A stretch of 64,000 nt of DNA from Aeromonas sanarellii. Its GTDB lineage: Bacteria > Pseudomonadota > Gammaproteobacteria > Enterobacterales > Aeromonadaceae. The position numbers were made by a program, and so were the translations under genes. Below are positions 30,969-39,207 of this stretch, in pieces (the stretch's first letter is position 1; the number at the start of each line of letters is the position of its first letter). The stretch lies in contig NZ_CDBN01000094.1 of assembly GCF_000820085.1 (NCBI RefSeq), forward strand, positions 18,331-82,330, given 5' to 3'. The notes beneath the pieces were generated by a model that saw only the letters and a list, made by a program, of their open reading frames with translations, ran no database searches and was not told the origin of the DNA.

Positions 30969-33309
30969 ACAGCCCGCCGCATCTGCTGCCGAACGCACAT
31001 CCTCTGTCCGGGGCTGGAGCGAGCCGACCTGGCGCCGCTTCTCCTGCTGCTGGCTGCTGCTCAGCCTGCTGGCCCTGGCGCTGCTCGGCTGGCAGCTCTC
31101 CCAGGGCCGGATCAACACCAGCCTGATGGACCTGTTGCCCCACGAGGAGCGCGCCACCCTGGATCCGGCCCTGCGTGAGGGCCTGCTGCGCCAGCTCGAC
31201 AGGCAGCTGGTCTGGATGCTGAGCCTGCCGGCGGGGCAGGATGGCCGCGTCGCGGCGCAGGCGTGGGCCAAGACCCTGAACGCCTTGCCCGAGCTCAGTG
31301 CGGTGCGCGGTGCCCAGCCTGAACTGGCCTCGGTCTGGCAAGGGTTTCTCTATGACCATGCCTGGCAGCGCCTCGACGAGGGCAGCCGGGCCAGGCTGGC
31401 GGCGGGGCCGGAGGCCTGGAGCCAGTGGGTGCTCGGCCAGATCTACAGCCCCTTCGGCGGCGTCTCCCGCGCCGAGTGGCAGGCCGACCCCCTGCTGCTG
31501 GTCCGGGCCGGGGTGCAGGGCCAGGTTGCCAGCCCCCTGCGTCTCGACCATGGCTGGCTGCTGAGCGAGGATGGGGCCGGCAGGCAGTGGTTCCTGCTGC
31601 GGGCCGAGCTGGATCTGTCGGCCTTCGACCTCGCTCGCAATACCGAGCTGCTAAGCCGCCTCGACGCGGCGGAGCAGGGCCTCAAGAGCCAATATCCCGG
31701 CTTGGAGCTGCTGCGCCGCGGCACCCTCTTCTACAGCCAGCATGCCAGCGAGCTGGCCCAGCAAGACATCTCCACCATAGGGCTGGGCTCCACGGTCGGG
31801 GTCCTGCTGCTGATGTGGCTGGCGTTTCGCTCGTACCGGGCGCTCTGGATCTCCCTGCTGCCCATCGCCATCGGCCTCGCCTGGGGGGTACTGGCCGTGG
31901 TGCTGTGGTTTGGCGAGGTGCACATCTTCACCCTGGTGATCAGCTCCAGCCTGGTGGGCATCATAGATTACGGCATCCACTTCCTGACCGAGCGGCGCCT
32001 GCACGGCCAGCAGGAGAGCCCGCACCAGACCCGCGCCCGCCTGCTGCCCAGCCTCTCGATGGCACTGTTTGCGACCCTGGTGGGTTATGGCCTGCTCTGG
32101 CTCGCCCCCTTCCCCGGCTTGCAGCAGATGGCGCTGTGCGCCCTGGTGGGGCTGACGGCCTCGTTCATTACCGTGTTCTGCCTGTTCCCGCTCTGGCTCG
32201 GTGACCTGCCCCGGCGGGAGGCGCGCGTGCTGGTGCCGATGGCGCTCTGGCTCAGCTGGTGGCGCGAGTGGCCCGCCTTGCGCCGGGGCGTGCCGCTGCT
32301 CTGCCTGACCCTGATCGGGGCGGGATTGAGCCGGCTGGAGGTCGACGACGACATCGCCCGTCTGCAACCCCTGCCCACCGAGTTGCAGGCCCAGGAGCGG
32401 CAGATCCAGCAGCTCACCGGCCAGCAGGGGGGCATGACCGGCTTCCTGGTGACGGCGAAAGATGGGGAGACCGCCCTGCAGCGCCTCGAGGCCATGAGCC
32501 AGAAGCTGACCGAGGCCAGGGCCGCGGGCCAGCTGGCGGGCTTCGTCTCGCTGGCCCAGTGGCTGCCCTCCCTGGCGCAGCAGCGGGCGGATCACGCCGC
32601 CCTCACCCGTCTGCTGCCCGAGGTGGTGGCGCGGCTCAACCGGGCCGGGGTGCCGGCCAGGACCGAGCCTCGCCCCTGGCATCCCCTGACTCCGGCGCAC
32701 TGGCTCGGGAGTCCCGTCAGCGAGGGGAGCCGGCTGCTCTGGCACGGTTTGCCAGATGGTCGGGTCGCGCTCTGGCTGCCGGTCTACGGGGTGACGGACG
32801 GGGCGGCCGTGGCGGCCCTGGCCGAGGGGCAGGAGGGGGTCTTCTGGCAGGACCAGCGTGGCCAGTGGAGCCAGCTGTTTGCCCACTACCGCGTCAAGCT
32901 GACCGAGCTGTTGCTGCTGGCCATCGCCCTGGTGGGCGTGCTGCTGTGGGTGAGGTTCGGCTGGCGCAAGAGCCTGCGGATCCTGCTGATCAGCGGCTTC
33001 TCGCTGGGGGCAGGCCTGGCCCTGCTGGCCGCCTGCGGTCAGCCGCTCACCCTGTTCGGGGTGCTGGCCATGAGCCTCATCTTCGGCATCGGCATCGACT
33101 ACAGCCTCTTCTTCGCCTACAGCGGCGAAGATCCCCTGCGCCAACGCTCGACCATGTTCGCCATCCTGCTGGCCAACCTGACCACCCAGCTGTCGTTCGG
33201 CCTGCTGGCTCTGAGCCATACCTCGGCCATCGCGGGCTTCGGCCTGGTGCTGAGCGGCGGCATCTTTATCGCGTTTCTGCTCTCGCCACTGGTGCTGGAG
33301 CGGCGATGA
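30958..33309 (+). CDS. apeM: RND/MMPL-family exporter (aryl-polyene cluster)
   Basis: A 783-residue inner-membrane transporter with two MMPL repeats, each a membrane helix, a large periplasmic loop and a bundle of five helices (first bundle from VGVLLLMWLAFRSYRALWIS, second from LLLLAIALVGVLLWVRFGW). Likely exports the finished polyene lipid toward ApeL. The only start that keeps the first membrane helix (CCWLLLSLLALALLGW) is TTG at 30958, eleven bases before the end of apeL, with GAGGAG ten bases upstream; the first ATG comes at residue 57, after that helix. The next gene starts near its stop codon. Confidence 0.85.
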   Translation: MLPEQPAASAAERTSSVRGWSEPTWRRFSCCWLLLSLLALALLGWQLSQGRINTSLMDLLPHEERATLDPALREGLLRQLDRQLVWMLSLPAGQDGRVAAQAWAKTLNALPELSAVRGAQPELASVWQGFLYDHAWQRLDEGSRARLAAGPEAWSQWVLGQIYSPFGGVSRAEWQADPLLLVRAGVQGQVASPLRLDHGWLLSEDGAGRQWFLLRAELDLSAFDLARNTELLSRLDAAEQGLKSQYPGLELLRRGTLFYSQHASELAQQDISTIGLGSTVGVLLLMWLAFRSYRALWISLLPIAIGLAWGVLAVVLWFGEVHIFTLVISSSLVGIIDYGIHFLTERRLHGQQESPHQTRARLLPSLSMALFATLVGYGLLWLAPFPGLQQMALCALVGLTASFITVFCLFPLWLGDLPRREARVLVPMALWLSWWREWPALRRGVPLLCLTLIGAGLSRLEVDDDIARLQPLPTELQAQERQIQQLTGQQGGMTGFLVTAKDGETALQRLEAMSQKLTEARAAGQLAGFVSLAQWLPSLAQQRADHAALTRLLPEVVARLNRAGVPARTEPRPWHPLTPAHWLGSPVSEGSRLLWHGLPDGRVALWLPVYGVTDGAAVAALAEGQEGVFWQDQRGQWSQLFAHYRVKLTELLLLAIALVGVLLWVRFGWRKSLRILLISGFSLGAGLALLAACGQPLTLFGVLAMSLIFGIGIDYSLFFAYSGEDPLRQRSTMFAILLANLTTQLSFGLLALSHTSAIAGFGLVLSGGIFIAFLLSPLVLERR

Positions 33310-33341
33310 CCACCATTCACCACAGCCCTGCAGGACTCATC

Positions 33342-33911
33342 ATGAAGCAGCTCTTGCCCCTGTTGTTCGCCCTCTTGCTCGGCGCCTGCGCCAGCCAGCC
33401 CGTGCCCGAGAACCGCGCCTATCTGGCCCCGGGCACCAGTGTGCTGCTGCCGGCACCGGTCCGTGCCCAGCCCCTCTATCGCCAGCAACTGCTGAGTGCC
33501 CACAGCAAGGGGGGAGATCATCAGCTGCTGACCGTGCTGGAGGCCGACGGCCACCGGCTCGCCCTGGCAGGCTTGACCCCGAGCGGGATCCGCCTGTTCC
33601 GGCTCAGCTATGACGGCGAGAGCATTCACACCGAGCAGCTCGCCGCGCTGCTCGGCGGTACCGCCCTGCCGCCGGTGACCCAGGTGCTCGCCGACGTGAT
33701 GCTGAGCTACTGGCCGCTCACAGCCTGGCAGCCCAGGTTGCCGGCAGGCTGGCGCCTCGAGGATGACGGCATGGTGCGGCGCCTGACCGATCCCGACGGC
33801 CGGCTGGTGAGCGAGATCCACTACCGCTTGATCGCCGGGGAGCGCGAGCCGGTGCGGCTCATCCAGCACGCCTTCGATTACCAGTTGCAGATGGAGAGGC
33901 TGGCCCCATGA
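33342..33911 (+). CDS. apeN: DUF3261 lipoprotein (aryl-polyene cluster)
   Basis: A 189-residue lipoprotein: MKQLLPLLFALLLGAC ends with lipobox LGAC. The mature part contains LTVLEADGHRLALAGLTPSG and VMLSYWPLTAWQPRLPAGW, matching the DUF3261 proteins found beside MMPL exporters in aryl-polyene clusters. Presumed to act at the outer membrane in placing the lipid. An ATG at 33306 overlaps the apeM stop but would put twelve extra residues before the signal peptide; the ATG at 33342 with GCAGGA upstream is preferred. The stop overlaps the apeO start (ATGA). Confidence 0.83.
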   Translation: MKQLLPLLFALLLGACASQPVPENRAYLAPGTSVLLPAPVRAQPLYRQQLLSAHSKGGDHQLLTVLEADGHRLALAGLTPSGIRLFRLSYDGESIHTEQLAALLGGTALPPVTQVLADVMLSYWPLTAWQPRLPAGWRLEDDGMVRRLTDPDGRLVSEIHYRLIAGEREPVRLIQHAFDYQLQMERLAP

Positions 33912-35158
33912 ATCTGAACGTGAAAGGCGCGGCTCCCGTTGCCCCCTGTTATATCCAGGGTTATGGCCTGATCTGCGCATTGGGGGAGGGCAAGGCGGCC
34001 GTGTCTGCGGCCCTGGCCCGCTGGCAACAGGCCGACATCACCCCCCTCGACGGTGAACGGGCCGTACTGAGCGATGGCCGGCTCACCCCGGTCGGCCGCG
34101 TGCACGCCGAACTGCCCGCCATCCCGGCGGCGCTCTGTGCCTATGAATCGCGCAACAACCGCCTGCTGCTGGCGGCCCTTGCCCAGATCCAGCCCGCCCT
34201 CGACGGGCTCAAGTGCCGGCTGGGCGCGGATCGCATCGCCATCGTGCTCGGCACCAGCACCTCGGGGATCGCCGAGGCCGAGGTTGCCGTCGCGGCCATG
34301 CACTCGGGCCAACCGCTGCCGGCGGGGTTTGACTACCGCCAGCAGGAGCTGGGCTCGCCGAGCGAGTTTCTGGCCCGCCATCTGGGCCTCACCGGCCCCG
34401 CCTATACCCTCTCCACCGCCTGTTCATCCAGCGCCCGCGCCTTCATCAGCGGTCAGCGGCTGTTGATGAGCGGGCTGGCGGATGCGGTCATCGTCGGGGG
34501 GGCGGACAGCCTGTGCGGGCTGACCCTCAACGGCTTCGACAGCCTGGAGTCCCTGAGCCTAGAGCGCTGTCGCCCCTTTGGCCGCGAGCGGCGGGGCATC
34601 AACATCGGGGAGGGGGCCGCCCTCTTCCTGCTGACCCGGGAGCACGCCGAACTGGCCCTGCTCGGTGCCGGTGAATCCTCCGATGCCTGGCACATCTCGG
34701 CCCCTCATCCGGAGGGGATCGGGGCCGAAGCCGCGATGGCCATGGCGCTGCGCCAGGCCGGGCTCGGCGCCGCCGACCTTGACTACATCAACCTGCACGG
34801 CACCGCGACCCGGCTCAACGACGAGATGGAGAGCCAGGCCCTGGCCCGTCTGTTTGGCGGAAAAGGGACGGCGCCCTGCAGCTCCACCAAGATGCTGACC
34901 GGCCACACCCTGGGAGCGGCGGGCGCCATCGAGGCGGCGCTCTGCTGCCTGCTGATGGAGCAGGGACTGGCCCTGCCTCATCAGGGGGGCGAGCGGGATC
35001 CCGCCCTGGCGCCCATCGCGCTGGTGCAGGCCGGCGTGGCTTCCGGCCGTGGCAGACCAGTGGCCAGGGTGCTGTCCAACTCCTTCGCCTTCGGCGGCAA
35101 TAACGCCAGCCTGCTGCTGGGGCGTACCGTGCCGATTGATCAGGGGAAAGAAGCATGA
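33908..35158 (+). CDS. apeO: Beta-ketoacyl-ACP synthase (aryl-polyene elongation)
   Basis: Full ketosynthase of 416 residues with the catalytic triad visible: Cys172 in LSTACSSSARAF, a histidine in NLHGTATRLNDE, and a second in LTGHTLGAAGAIE. It should condense malonyl-ACP with the growing chain, likely as a heterodimer with the chain-length-factor-like ApeC. The ATG overlaps the apeN stop (ATGA) and the dehydratase gene overlaps its own stop in the same way. FabF-like features such as GGADSLCGLTLNGFDSL are in place. Confidence 0.9.
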   Translation: MNLNVKGAAPVAPCYIQGYGLICALGEGKAAVSAALARWQQADITPLDGERAVLSDGRLTPVGRVHAELPAIPAALCAYESRNNRLLLAALAQIQPALDGLKCRLGADRIAIVLGTSTSGIAEAEVAVAAMHSGQPLPAGFDYRQQELGSPSEFLARHLGLTGPAYTLSTACSSSARAFISGQRLLMSGLADAVIVGGADSLCGLTLNGFDSLESLSLERCRPFGRERRGINIGEGAALFLLTREHAELALLGAGESSDAWHISAPHPEGIGAEAAMAMALRQAGLGAADLDYINLHGTATRLNDEMESQALARLFGGKGTAPCSSTKMLTGHTLGAAGAIEAALCCLLMEQGLALPHQGGERDPALAPIALVQAGVASGRGRPVARVLSNSFAFGGNNASLLLGRTVPIDQGKEA

Positions 35159-35604
35159 ACGAGATCACCATCGCCGAGTTGCTGCCCCACCAGGCCCCCA
35201 TGCTGCTGCTGGACCGGCTGCTGGACTACCAGGGAGCCAGAGTGCGCTGCGAGACCCGGATCGGTGAGCGCCACGGCCTGTTGCTGGACGAGCGGGGCAA
35301 TCTGCCCGCCTGGGTGGGTCTTGAGCTGATGGCCCAGACCATAGCCGCCTGGGCCGGGATGCGGGCCAGGGCGCGGGGGGAGCCGGTGCGCATCGGCATG
35401 CTGCTCGGCAGCCGGCAGTACCAGTGCCGGGTGCCGAGCTTCGCGGCCGGTGAGCGGATCGTCATCGAGGCCGAATGCCTGCTGGAGGATGGCGGCATGG
35501 CGAGCTTCGAGTGCCGGATCCTGTGCGGGGATCTGCCCTGCGCCGAGGCCAGGCTCAGCACCTATCTGCCGGGCGATGAAGCGTTGTCGACCCTGCTTGG
35601 ATAG
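35155..35604 (+). CDS. apeP: Hotdog-fold dehydratase (aryl-polyene cluster)
   Basis: FabZ-related protein of 149 residues. LLPHQAPMLLLDRLLDYQG is the conserved N-terminal block and WVGLELMAQTIAAWAGMRA the central helix with its acidic residue. Together with ApeI it would form a dehydratase pair producing the conjugated polyene. The ATG overlaps the apeO stop. After it comes the first sizeable gap of the arm (76 bp) containing a 14-bp palindrome. Confidence 0.86.
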   Translation: MNEITIAELLPHQAPMLLLDRLLDYQGARVRCETRIGERHGLLLDERGNLPAWVGLELMAQTIAAWAGMRARARGEPVRIGMLLGSRQYQCRVPSFAAGERIVIEAECLLEDGGMASFECRILCGDLPCAEARLSTYLPGDEALSTLLG

Positions 35605-35631
35605 CAGGACAGATGCGATCCTGGCGGGGTT

Positions 35632-35645
35632 GGTTGCATGCAACC
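35632..35645. promoter_or_regulatory. Perfect 14-bp palindrome between apeP and apeQ
   Basis: GGTTGCATGCAACC is a perfect palindrome in the 76-bp gap, with a T7 run about 13 bp downstream. It may be an operator or a weak transcription-pausing hairpin; the distance from stem to T run is too long for a standard terminator. Confidence 0.4.
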
Positions 35646-35680
35646 GTCGAATTGTCTGTTTTTTTGAAGAGGGAGTGAGG

Positions 35681-36406
35681 ATGAATTCCACCGTACTGGT
35701 GACCGGTGCCAGCAAGGGCATAGGCCGTGCCATCGCCCTGAGGCTGGCCGCCGATGGCTTTCATGTCGTGGTGCACTATCACAGCGATCGGGAAGGGGCC
35801 GAGGGTACCCTGAGTGAGCTGACGGCCGCTGGGGGGCAGGGGCGCCTCATCCAGTTCGATATCTCGGACAGGGAGCAGTGCCGCAGCCGGCTGGAGGGCG
35901 ATATCGAGGCCCACGGCGCCTACTACGGGGTGGTCTGCAACGCCGGCATCATCCGCGACGGCGCCTTTCCGGCCCTGACCGACGAGGAGTGGGACGGGGT
36001 GGTGCACACCAACCTTGACGGCTTCTACAACCTGCTCAAACCCTGCATCATGCCCATGATAGGGCTGCGTCGGGGCGGTCGCATCGTCACCCTCTCTTCG
36101 GTCTCCGGCATCATGGGGAACCGGGGCCAGGTCAACTACAGCGCGGCCAAGGCGGGCATCATAGGGGCCAGCAAGGCCTTGGCCCTGGAGCTGGCCAAGC
36201 GCAGGATCACGGTGAACTGCGTGGCCCCCGGCCTCATCGACACCGGCATGGTCAATGCCGAGGTGGAGGCGGAAGCGCTGAAGATGATCCCCCTCAAGCG
36301 GATGGGGCAGGCCGACGAAGTGGCGGGGCTGGTCTCCTATCTGATGTCGGACATCGCAGGTTACGTCACCCGCCAGGTCATCTCGATCAACGGAGGCCTG
36401 GTATGA
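35681..36406 (+). CDS. apeQ: 3-ketoacyl-ACP reductase (aryl-polyene cluster)
   Basis: Short-chain dehydrogenase of 241 residues, FabG-like. Motifs: TGASKGIG near residue 8, NAGIIRDG, catalytic Ser/Tyr/Lys in SSVSGIMGNRGQVNYSAAKAG, and VAPGLIDTGM. It reduces 3-ketoacyl-ACP with NADPH before dehydration. The ATG at 35681 has GAGGGAGTGAGG directly upstream; the frame continues upstream through apeP without meaning. apeR follows after 40 bp. Confidence 0.92.
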   Translation: MNSTVLVTGASKGIGRAIALRLAADGFHVVVHYHSDREGAEGTLSELTAAGGQGRLIQFDISDREQCRSRLEGDIEAHGAYYGVVCNAGIIRDGAFPALTDEEWDGVVHTNLDGFYNLLKPCIMPMIGLRRGGRIVTLSSVSGIMGNRGQVNYSAAKAGIIGASKALALELAKRRITVNCVAPGLIDTGMVNAEVEAEALKMIPLKRMGQADEVAGLVSYLMSDIAGYVTRQVISINGGLV

Positions 36407-36446
36407 GGGGGGACATGAGACGGGTTGACCCGGTGAAGGGGAACGG

Positions 36447-37688
36447 ATGGAGAGTAGCAGCATGAAGCGTGTCGTCGTCACCGGCATGGCCGGCGTGACC
36501 GCCTTTGGCAATGACTGGCAGAGCGTGGGGCCCCGCCTCAGGGAGGAGCACAACGCCGTGCGCGCCATGCCGGAGTGGGCAGTCTATGAGGGTTTGAATA
36601 CCCGGCTGGCGGCCCCCATCGCGGACTTTGCGCTGCCGGCCCGCTATCCGCGCAAGAAGACCCGGGCCATGGGGCGGGTCTCTGAGCTGGCGACCGTGGC
36701 CACCGAGCTGGCCCTGGCGCAGGCGGGGCTGCTCGACCATCCGGTGCTGACCGGCGGGCGCACCGGGATCGCCTATGGATCCTCCATCGGCAGCACGGCC
36801 CCCATCAGCGCCTTTGGCGCCATGCTCAATGACAAGACCACCGCCAGCATCACGGCCACCACCTATGTGCAGATGATGCCGCACACGGCGGCGGTCAATA
36901 CCGGGCTCTTCTTCGGTCTGCGGGGGAGGGTCATTCCCACCTCCAGTGCCTGTACCTCGGGCAGCCAGGGCATAGGCTACGCCTATGAGGCGATCAAGCA
37001 CGGCTATCAGGATGTGATGGTCGCCGGGGGGGCCGAAGAGTTGTGCCCGTCCGAGGCCGTGGTATTCGATACCCTGTTCGCCACCAGCCAGATGAACGAC
37101 ACCCCTTCCCTCAGTCCCAGGCCGTTTGACCGGGACCGGGATGGCCTGGTGATAGGCGAGGGGGCAGGGACCCTGATCCTGGAGGAGCTGGAGCACGCCA
37201 GGGCGCGTGGTGCCCACATCATCGCCGAGTTGGTGGGCTTTGCCACCAACTGCGACGCGGCCCATGTGACCCAGCCCCAGCAGGAGACCATGCAGCTCTG
37301 CATGGCGCTGGCGCTGGCGGATGCCGGCCTCGAACCCAAGGACATCGGTTACATCAGCGCCCATGGCACGGCCACCGAGCGCGGCGATATCGCCGAGAGT
37401 CATGCCACCGCCGCCCTGTTCGGCGACAGGACGCCCATCTCCTCCCTCAAGAGCTATTTCGGCCATACCCTGGGTGCCTGCGGCGCCATCGAGGCCTGGC
37501 TCTCCCTGGAGATGATGGCCGAGGGCTGGTTCGCCCCGACCCTCAACCTGAACGAACCGGATCCGGCCTGCGCCCCCCTGGACCATGTCCGCAGCGGTGG
37601 CCGGATGCTGGATGTGGAGTACCTGATGTCCAACAACTTCGCCTTTGGTGGCATCAACACCTCCCTCATCTTCAAGCGCTGGGCCTGA
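36447..37688 (+). CDS. apeR: Beta-ketoacyl-ACP synthase (aryl-polyene cluster, second KS)
   Basis: Second complete ketosynthase, 413 residues, FabF-like: catalytic Cys at about 169 in PTSSACTSGSQGIGYA, histidines in SAHGTATERGDI and YFGHTLGACGAIE, and SNNFAFGGINTSLIF near the end. In studied aryl-polyene systems this second KS is thought to act in initiation or early elongation. Start is ATG 36447 (AAGGGG upstream) or 36462 (GGAGAG upstream). It ends the right arm; only a weak short hairpin (37688-37703) follows, with no clear terminator. Confidence 0.9.
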   Translation: MESSSMKRVVVTGMAGVTAFGNDWQSVGPRLREEHNAVRAMPEWAVYEGLNTRLAAPIADFALPARYPRKKTRAMGRVSELATVATELALAQAGLLDHPVLTGGRTGIAYGSSIGSTAPISAFGAMLNDKTTASITATTYVQMMPHTAAVNTGLFFGLRGRVIPTSSACTSGSQGIGYAYEAIKHGYQDVMVAGGAEELCPSEAVVFDTLFATSQMNDTPSLSPRPFDRDRDGLVIGEGAGTLILEELEHARARGAHIIAELVGFATNCDAAHVTQPQQETMQLCMALALADAGLEPKDIGYISAHGTATERGDIAESHATAALFGDRTPISSLKSYFGHTLGACGAIEAWLSLEMMAEGWFAPTLNLNEPDPACAPLDHVRSGGRMLDVEYLMSNNFAFGGINTSLIFKRWA

Positions 37689-37765
37689 CGGGGAGGCGCC
37701 CGTTCAGTCCTGGTCCAGCTTGGATTCAGCTCCAGTACAGCCTGGGTTTAGGTTCGGCTCATTAA

Positions 37766-37790
37766 GATGCCTCCATTTTCAGGAGGCATC
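37766..37790 (+). promoter_or_regulatory. Perfect hairpin enclosing the ribosome-binding site of the DUF2541 gene
   Basis: GATGCCTCC (37766-37774) pairs base for base with GGAGGCATC (37782-37790) around the 7-nt loop ATTTTCA. The AGGAGG Shine-Dalgarno sequence is in the loop edge and 3' strand and the ATG starts at 37791, directly after the stem. Folded, the site would be hidden; there is no T run after it, so it is not a terminator. This suggests translational control. Confidence 0.7.
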
Positions 37791-38189
37791 ATGTCCATTT
37801 CACACCCTCGTCAAGCTCACGCGCCCGGCCTGGTCGCGCTCTCGTTCTCCCTGCTGATGCTGGCCACGCCGGCCCTGGCGGATGATGATATTCGCCTTGG
37901 CAAGACACTGCTGCTGGGCGTGGGGGATTATCCGGCCACTATCCCCATGGTCATCTGTCGACCCGTCAAGTCGCTCATGGTGAAGGCGAGGCGGGATCTG
38001 ACCCTGGACAGGGTCAAGGTGATCTACGGCAACGACCGCAGCAAGACCCTGCACTTTGACAGGAACCTGAAAGAGGGTCAGGAGTCTGGGTGGAAGTCCC
38101 TCGGCAGCCGGCTCTGCATCAAGAAGATAGAGGTCTACGGCAACTCGTCAGGGAGCAAGGCCGGCGTCGAGGTCTATGGCAGGAAGTAG
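37791..38189 (+). CDS. Exported DUF2541 (YaaI-like) protein
   Basis: A 132-residue exported protein: signal peptide MSISHPRQAHAPGLVALSFS continuing LLMLATPALA. The mature part, with VICRPVKSLMVKARRDLTLD, RNLKEGQESGWKSLGSRLC and IKKIEVYGNS, follows the same pattern as E. coli YaaI (CRIVKRIQL, IKEGQTTDW, RCVSKITFSG), a periplasmic protein of unknown function. Two cysteines in equivalent places may form a disulfide. The ATG at 37791 is set by AGGAGG, itself buried in a hairpin. Not part of the polyene arm: separated by 102 bp. Confidence 0.78.
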   Translation: MSISHPRQAHAPGLVALSFSLLMLATPALADDDIRLGKTLLLGVGDYPATIPMVICRPVKSLMVKARRDLTLDRVKVIYGNDRSKTLHFDRNLKEGQESGWKSLGSRLCIKKIEVYGNSSGSKAGVEVYGRK

Positions 38190-38216
38190 CGGGCAGGGCG
38201 CGGCGCGAGATCATAA

Positions 38217-38249
38217 AACAAGGTGGTCGGCTCTTTCGTCCACCTTGTT
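38217..38249. terminator. Terminator between the DUF2541 gene and mogA
   Basis: AACAAGGTGG (38217-38226) pairs with CCACCTTGTT (38240-38249) around 13 nt. On the minus strand the stem is followed by TTTTA, so it chiefly serves mogA; the convergent DUF2541 gene could use the same hairpin. Confidence 0.7.
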
Positions 38250-38269
38250 CATGTCATGGAGAGAGTGGC

Positions 38270-38800
38270 TTATTTCTTGGGGCGGAACGGCTTGATGACC
38301 GCCTCGTCGCACTCGAGATAGGGCCCTTCCATCAGATCGATGCAGTAGGGGATGGCGGGGAAGACAGCGTCCAGGCACTCGCGGATGGACTTGGGCTTGC
38401 CCGGCAGGTTGACGATGAGGGAGCTGCCGCGCAGGCCGGCGGTCTGGCGCGACAAGATGGCGGTCGGCACGAACTTGAGGGACTCTGCCCGCATCAGTTC
38501 GCCAAAGCCCGGCATCATGCGATCGCAGACCGCTTCGGTCGCCTCCGGGGTCACATCCCGCCTGGCCGGCCCGGTGCCACCCGTGGTGACGACGAGGCAG
38601 CACTGCTCTTCGTCGACCAGCCGAGCCAGGGTTGCCTCGATCTGGTCCCGCTCGTCCGGGATCACCTGATAGACGGGCTCCCACGCCGAGGTCAGATAGG
38701 CGTTCAGCGTGTCTATGATGGCCTTGCCGGAGAGATCTTCGTAGATGCCCGCGCTGGCGCGATCGCTGACGGTGACGATACCGATTCTTGCCTTGCTCAT
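38270..38800 (-). CDS. mogA: Molybdopterin adenylyltransferase
   Basis: Adenylates molybdopterin before molybdenum insertion in Moco synthesis; NasA (6054) is one user of the cofactor. The 176-residue protein has the MoCF/MogA signature VVTTGGTGPARRDVTPEAT near residue 70 and GSSLIVNLPGKPKSIRECLD near 127, and begins SKARIGIVTVSDRASAGIYEDLSG in two blocks like E. coli MogA. It is monocistronic here with a weak ribosome-binding site (AGAGCAG). The long AT-rich gap upstream (38801-39207) would hold its promoter. Confidence 0.93.
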   Translation of the reverse strand: MSKARIGIVTVSDRASAGIYEDLSGKAIIDTLNAYLTSAWEPVYQVIPDERDQIEATLARLVDEEQCCLVVTTGGTGPARRDVTPEATEAVCDRMMPGFGELMRAESLKFVPTAILSRQTAGLRGSSLIVNLPGKPKSIRECLDAVFPAIPYCIDLMEGPYLECDEAVIKPFRPKK

Positions 38801-39032
38801 GGTCTGCTCTTGGTTGTCCTAATAAGTGGAAAATAAAATAACATAATCAGTGAGATATGTTAAACCACCGGGAGGAGGCGGGAAGTCGGGTCATTCAGGC
38901 CGAGATTCGAACGAAAAACTATTTATGTCGCACCGATGAATAGCGCATAAGAGTGGCTATAAACGACTTTAAATTTTATAAAAAAACTGACGCAGGCAGA
39001 TTGAAAACAATTTCATGAATAATAAGGAATAA

Positions 39033-39101
39033 ATGAATTCCTCCCCGGCAAAACGCCCCCTTCTCCGGAAAGAAGGACTCCTGTGGCTCGGAGCTGACTG
39101 A
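39033..39101 (+). CDS. Possible 22-residue microORF
   Basis: ATG at 39033 preceded by AAGGA (39024-39028) opens MNSSPAKRPLLRKEGLLWLG and AD before a TGA at 39099. It lies in the AT-rich gap 38801-39207, where no other gene is visible; the rest of this gap is AT-rich sequence likely holding promoters for mogA and the DUF3135 gene. No family recognised; conservation would be needed to believe it. Confidence 0.22.
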   Translation: MNSSPAKRPLLRKEGLLWLGAD

Positions 39102-39207
39102 CCCAAATTCATCGCCATCCTATATAACCTTTCCTATGGACAGTGAAGGGGTGATGCACCGGCGGCGTCGTGCCGTGCCACCACCACAGGTCCAGCCAGG
39201 AGGAGAC

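Noticed and set aside
38801..39130. Molybdenum-cofactor riboswitch upstream of mogA
   Set aside because: The minus-strand leader contains CTCCGAGCC, but I could not lay out the conserved helices and the spot is over 250 bases from the start codon.
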